Shown here one piece after another: positions 60,748-64,000 of a DNA stretch of 64,000 nt. The translations under genes were made by a program, and so were the position numbers. The stretch spans positions 1 to 64,000 of the forward strand of contig JAKPAG010000086.1 in NCBI GenBank assembly GCA_029779535.1, in the 5' to 3' direction. This DNA is from Pseudomonadota bacterium (GTDB lineage Bacteria; Pseudomonadota; Alphaproteobacteria; Sphingomonadales; Sphingomonadaceae). Position 1 is the first letter of the stretch, and each line of letters begins with the position of its first letter. The notes under the pieces are model-generated. The model did no database searches. It worked only from the letters and a program-made list of their open reading frames with translations, and was not told the DNA's origin.

Positions 60748-63591
60748 TTACTCCGCCGCGACCCGGCTGATCCGCCGGCTCTTTTCGGACCAGCTGGCGT
60801 AGCTTTCCTGCCATTCGCTCGGGCCGTTGCTGGGCAGCACCTGCACCGCGGTCACCTTGTATTCCGGGCAGTTGGTGGCCCAGTCCGAATATTCGGTGGT
60901 CACCACGTTGGCCTGCGTCGCGGGGTGGTGGAAGGTGGTATAGACCACCCCCGGCGCAACCCGATCGGTCACGGTCACGCGCAGCGTCGTCTCGCCGGTG
61001 CGGCTGGCTAGCCGGGCCCAGTCACCATCCTTGAGGCCGCGGTTCTCCGCGTCGCTCGGGTGCATTTCGAGCAGGTCCTCGGGATGCCAGACGGTGTTGG
61101 CGGTGCGCCGGGTCTGCGCGCCGACATTGTATTGCGAAAGAATCCGCCCGGTGGTCAGCAGCAGCGGATAGCGCGGTCCGGTCCGCTCATCGGTCGGGAC
61201 ATAGTCCGTCACCATGAACTTGCCCTTGCCTCGCACGAAGCCGTCGACGTGCATGATCGGGCTGCCGTCGGGATGTGCCGCATTCACCGGCCATTGCAGC
61301 GAACCTTCGGCGTCGAGCCGGGCGTGGCTGACTCCGGCGAAGGTCGGGGTCAGGCGCGCGACCTCGTCCATGATCTGGGCGCTGTCGGCGTAATTCCAGT
61401 CGAGCCCCATCGCGCGCGCCAATGCTTGCGTCACTTCCCAGTCCTCGAGCCCGTTGGCGGGTTCCATCACCTTGCGCACCATCTGGATGCGGCGTTCGGC
61501 ATTGGTGAAGGTGCCAGTCTTTTCGAGGAAAGTGCTGCCCGGCAGGAACACGTGCGCGTAGTTGGCCGTCTCGTTGAGGAACAGGTCATGGACGATGACC
61601 AGGTCCATTGCCTTGAGCCCGGCAGCGACGTGGTGGGTGTTGGGATCGCTCTGGAGGATATCCTCGCCCTGCACATAGAGCGCGCGGAACGAGCCATCGA
61701 GCGCGGCGTCGAGCATGTTCGGAATGCGCAGGCCCGGCTCGGGATCGAGGCTGACCTGCCAATCCGCTTCGAAGCTTCCGCGCACCTCGGGGCCGGCGAT
61801 GTGGCGATAGCCGGGCAATTCGTGCGGAAAGCTGCCCATGTCGCACGAGCCTTGCACGTTATTCTGCCCGCGCAGCGGGTTCACCCCCACGCCGCTCCGT
61901 CCGATGTTGCCGGTGACCATCGCCAGATTGGCAATGCTCATCACGGTCGAGCTGCCCTGGCTGTGCTCGGTGACACCGAGGCCGTAGTAGATCGCCCCGT
62001 TTCCACCCGTGGCGTAGAGCCGCGCGGCGGCGCGCAGTTCGCTGGCAGGCACGCGGGTGACCGGTTCGAGCACTTCGGGGCTGTGCCGCTCCTGCGCGAC
62101 AAAAGCGGACCAGTCCTGATACTCGTCCCAGTCGCAGCGCTCACGGATGAACGCTTCGTCGGCCAAGCCTTCGGTCACGATCACGTGGGCCATCGCGGTC
62201 AGCACCGCGACGTTGGTGCCCGGTTGCAGCGCCAAATGGTGCGCGGCCTCGATGTGCGGCGACTTGACCAGATCGATCCGGCGTGGGTCGATCACGATCA
62301 GCTTCGCACCCTGCCGCAGCCGCCGCTTGAGCCGGCTGGCGAAGACGGGGTGGCCGTCGGTGGGGTTGGCGCCGATCACCATCACCACGTCGGCGTGCAT
62401 CACGCTGTCGAAATCCTGCGTGCCCGCGCTGGTGCCGAAGGTCTTGGACAGGCCGTAACCGGTCGGCGAATGGCACACGCGCGCGCAGGTATCGACGTTG
62501 TTGCTGCCGAACCCGGCGCGCACCAGCTTCTGCACCAGCCACACTTCCTCGTTGGTGCAGCGGCTGGAGGTAATCCCGCCCAGCGCCCGCGCGCCGTACT
62601 GCGCCTTGATGCTGTTGAGCTTGCCGGCGGTATAGCTGAGCGCTTCCTCCCAGCTCACTTCGCGCCAGGGCTGGTCCACGCTTTCGCGGATCATCGGCTT
62701 GGTGATGCGGTCCTGGTGGTTGGCATAACCCCAGGCGAAACGGCCCTTGACGCAGGAGTGGCCGCGGTTGGCCTTGCCGTCCTTCCACGGCACCATGCGG
62801 ACCAGCTGTTCGCCCTTCATTTCGGCGCGGAAAGTGCAGCCGACCCCGCAATAGGCGCAGGTGGTGACGACCGCGCGCTCGGGCTTGCCGATCTCCTTGA
62901 CCGCCTTTTCCTGCAGGGTCGCGGTCGGGCAGGCCGCGACGCAGGCCCCGCAGCTGACGCATTCGCTCGACAGGAAATCGTCGGCGGCCTGTCCGGCGGA
63001 GACCTTGCTGACAAAGCCGCGCCCGTCAATCGTCAGGGCCAGCGTGCCCTGCACCTCGTCGCAGGCGCGCACGCAGCGCGAACAGGCGATGCACTTGCTG
63101 GGATCGAAGTCGAAATAGGGGTTCGACGTATCGACCGGCAGGCCCAGATGATTTGCCCCGTCGAAGCCATAGCGCACGTCGCGCAGGCCCACTTCGGCGG
63201 CAGTGTCCTGCAATTCGCAATCGCCCGAGGCGCTGCAGGTCAGGCAATCGAGCGGGTGATCGGAAATGTAGAGTTCCATCACCGAGCGGCGCAGTTTGGC
63301 CAGCTTCGGGGTCTGGGTATGGACCACCATGCCCGGTTCAACCGGAGTGGTGCAGCTGGCCGGGGTGCCGCGCCGTCCCTCGATCTCGACCAGGCACATC
63401 CGGCACGAACCAAAGGCGGCGACGCTGTCAGTCGCGCAGAGGCTGGGGATCGAGCCGCCGCATTGCCCGGCGGCGCGCATCACACTGGTCCCGGCGGGGA
63501 CGGTCACGGCGCGGCCGTCGATCGTCAGGGTGACCGGGGTGTCCGAGCAGACTTCGGGCGTGCCGAAATCGGCCTGCCGTTCATAGCCCAT
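60748..63591 (-). CDS. fdsA: Formate dehydrogenase subunit alpha
   Basis: A 947-aa molybdopterin subunit of the soluble NAD+-reducing formate dehydrogenase. It begins with a 2Fe-2S ferredoxin domain (cysteines in GSCRMCLVEIEG and earlier), a further cysteine cluster in CLTCSASGDCELQ, and two 4Fe-4S sites in CIACSRCVRACDE and CVSCGACVAACP. CAYCGVGC is the Mo-domain cluster. The Mo-ligand Cys is in ARVCHSPTGYG, so there is no selenocysteine. ATG 63591 has GGAG upstream. It overlaps mobA by 11 bp; fdsB and fdsG are not in the window. Confidence 0.96.
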   Translation of the reverse strand: MGYERQADFGTPEVCSDTPVTLTIDGRAVTVPAGTSVMRAAGQCGGSIPSLCATDSVAAFGSCRMCLVEIEGRRGTPASCTTPVEPGMVVHTQTPKLAKLRRSVMELYISDHPLDCLTCSASGDCELQDTAAEVGLRDVRYGFDGANHLGLPVDTSNPYFDFDPSKCIACSRCVRACDEVQGTLALTIDGRGFVSKVSAGQAADDFLSSECVSCGACVAACPTATLQEKAVKEIGKPERAVVTTCAYCGVGCTFRAEMKGEQLVRMVPWKDGKANRGHSCVKGRFAWGYANHQDRITKPMIRESVDQPWREVSWEEALSYTAGKLNSIKAQYGARALGGITSSRCTNEEVWLVQKLVRAGFGSNNVDTCARVCHSPTGYGLSKTFGTSAGTQDFDSVMHADVVMVIGANPTDGHPVFASRLKRRLRQGAKLIVIDPRRIDLVKSPHIEAAHHLALQPGTNVAVLTAMAHVIVTEGLADEAFIRERCDWDEYQDWSAFVAQERHSPEVLEPVTRVPASELRAAARLYATGGNGAIYYGLGVTEHSQGSSTVMSIANLAMVTGNIGRSGVGVNPLRGQNNVQGSCDMGSFPHELPGYRHIAGPEVRGSFEADWQVSLDPEPGLRIPNMLDAALDGSFRALYVQGEDILQSDPNTHHVAAGLKAMDLVIVHDLFLNETANYAHVFLPGSTFLEKTGTFTNAERRIQMVRKVMEPANGLEDWEVTQALARAMGLDWNYADSAQIMDEVARLTPTFAGVSHARLDAEGSLQWPVNAAHPDGSPIMHVDGFVRGKGKFMVTDYVPTDERTGPRYPLLLTTGRILSQYNVGAQTRRTANTVWHPEDLLEMHPSDAENRGLKDGDWARLASRTGETTLRVTVTDRVAPGVVYTTFHHPATQANVVTTEYSDWATNCPEYKVTAVQVLPSNGPSEWQESYASWSEKSRRISRVAAE

Positions 63592-64000
63592 GGCGCTTCT
63601 CCAGTTCCGCCAGATCTGCTGGCGTGTTGATATTGGCAGGATCGCGCGGCAGCTGCACGGCTCTTGCGCCCAGCCGTTCGGCCAGCGCGCGCAAGGAGTG
63701 CTTGCCGGATCCGTTCAGGATCGCTTCGACATCGCCCAGCGCGCTGGCGGGCCAGCGGCCGATGACCGGTTGCGATGCGGCATAGGCCGGCGCGGGGCCG
63801 AGCAGCGCGGGCAGGTCACCCGGCAAGTCGGCGCAATCGACCCCCAGGGTCAGGACTTCGCCGCAGCCGTTGTGCCCGGCGTGGCGCAGCGCGGCGGCGA
63901 TCCCGCCCAGCGGGCCCATGCCTGGACGCGGCCAATCGGCAAGGGTTTGCACGGCGGCATCGGCGCGCCCGACCACCACCACCGCATCGCACCAGCGCGA
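63581..64000 (-). CDS. mobA: Molybdenum cofactor guanylyltransferase (partial)
   Basis: The 3' end of a gene that runs off the window's right edge; 139 codons before the stop are visible and the frame is open to base 64000. CDAVVVVGR, PLGGIAAALRHA, LTLGVDCADLPGDLP and NINTPADLAELE fit MobA, which attaches GMP to molybdopterin to make the guanine dinucleotide cofactor used by FdsA. It overlaps fdsA by 11 bp, so the cofactor enzyme and apoenzyme are co-expressed. Confidence 0.88.
   Translation of the reverse strand, partial: SRWCDAVVVVGRADAAVQTLADWPRPGMGPLGGIAAALRHAGHNGCGEVLTLGVDCADLPGDLPALLGPAPAYAASQPVIGRWPASALGDVEAILNGSGKHSLRALAERLGARAVQLPRDPANINTPADLAELEKRHGL

Noticed and set aside
60748..63591. 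Selenocysteine formate dehydrogenase
   Set aside because: No in-frame TGA; the Mo-ligand position reads Cys in ARVCHSP.
61060..63630. An 856-aa plus-strand frame opposite fdsA
   Set aside because: His/Val/Gly-rich shadow; the minus strand has all Fe-S and Mo motifs of FdsA.

Overview
The window reads as the chromosome of a high-GC alphaproteobacterium of the order Sphingomonadales, close to Novosphingobium, Sphingobium or Erythrobacter. The support is family content: a UPF0262 protein, a CC_3452-family secreted protein, a DUF3667 zinc-ribbon membrane protein, DUF4136 lipoproteins, class I PhaC with an Ala/Lys/Pro-rich phasin, and an FdsA-type formate dehydrogenase. GANTC sites are dense upstream of dnaA. 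There is no phage, plasmid, IS element, CRISPR array, rRNA or recognisable tRNA. About 79 protein genes are supported, including rpmJ (41 aa) and rpmH (44 aa).

Layout. 0.1-16.5 kb: dut and coaBC, membrane proteins, ftsH, DUF3667, rpoZ, dnaB, UPF0262, a GH25-like protein with cdd, an M14 carboxypeptidase with two DUF4136 proteins, galE, rpmJ and a HAD hydrolase. This part also carries six copies of a modular palindromic intergenic repeat. 16.5-25.9 kb: CC_3452 and HxlR genes, comM, then the conserved rpmH-rnpA-yidD-yidC-yihA ribosome/membrane-insertion cluster, a truncated haemoglobin-DUF1971 fusion, VOC, GST and cupin genes. 25.9-32 kb: dapE, a dicarboxylate/amino-acid symporter, nth, a putative HExxH protein, dapB, a sirtuin and a ThiF/MoeB-like E1 protein. 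32-36.9 kb: an SDR, an acyl-CoA synthetase, a FadL-type porin and a split YeeE/YedE transporter. 36.9-43.8 kb: a P-type ATPase facing an arsenic operon (arsR-arsI-arsC-acr3), a HTH gene and a cytochrome P450. 43.9-52.3 kb: dnaA, rpsT and mutM on the minus strand, then DUF1993, ubiE, ubiB and a tightly overlapping four-gene tail, and clpS. 52.5-55.3 kb: phasin and PHA synthase. 55.3-64 kb: DUF2147-like and DUF2306 genes sharing a CATG start, alaC, a receiver-like regulator, a crotonase, a class V aminotransferase, and fdsD, fdsA and mobA, the last running off the right edge.

How it works together. Most of the window is replication, translation and cell-envelope housekeeping, joined by many ATGA/GTGA overlaps. 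The accessory functions are arsenic detoxification (reduction, C-As bond cleavage, efflux), PHA storage with a likely autoregulated phasin, formate oxidation with its cofactor enzyme MobA, and fatty-acid or aromatic uptake and activation (FadL plus acyl-CoA synthetase).

The most unusual signal is the repeat family. It combines a long palindrome holding a fixed asymmetric 16-nt centre, hairpins whose stems differ completely between copies while the loop stays ATCC, and a third hairpin with fixed outer flanks. A second notable pattern is a near-identical promoter in front of three separate ribosomal-protein genes (rpmJ, rpmH, rpsT).
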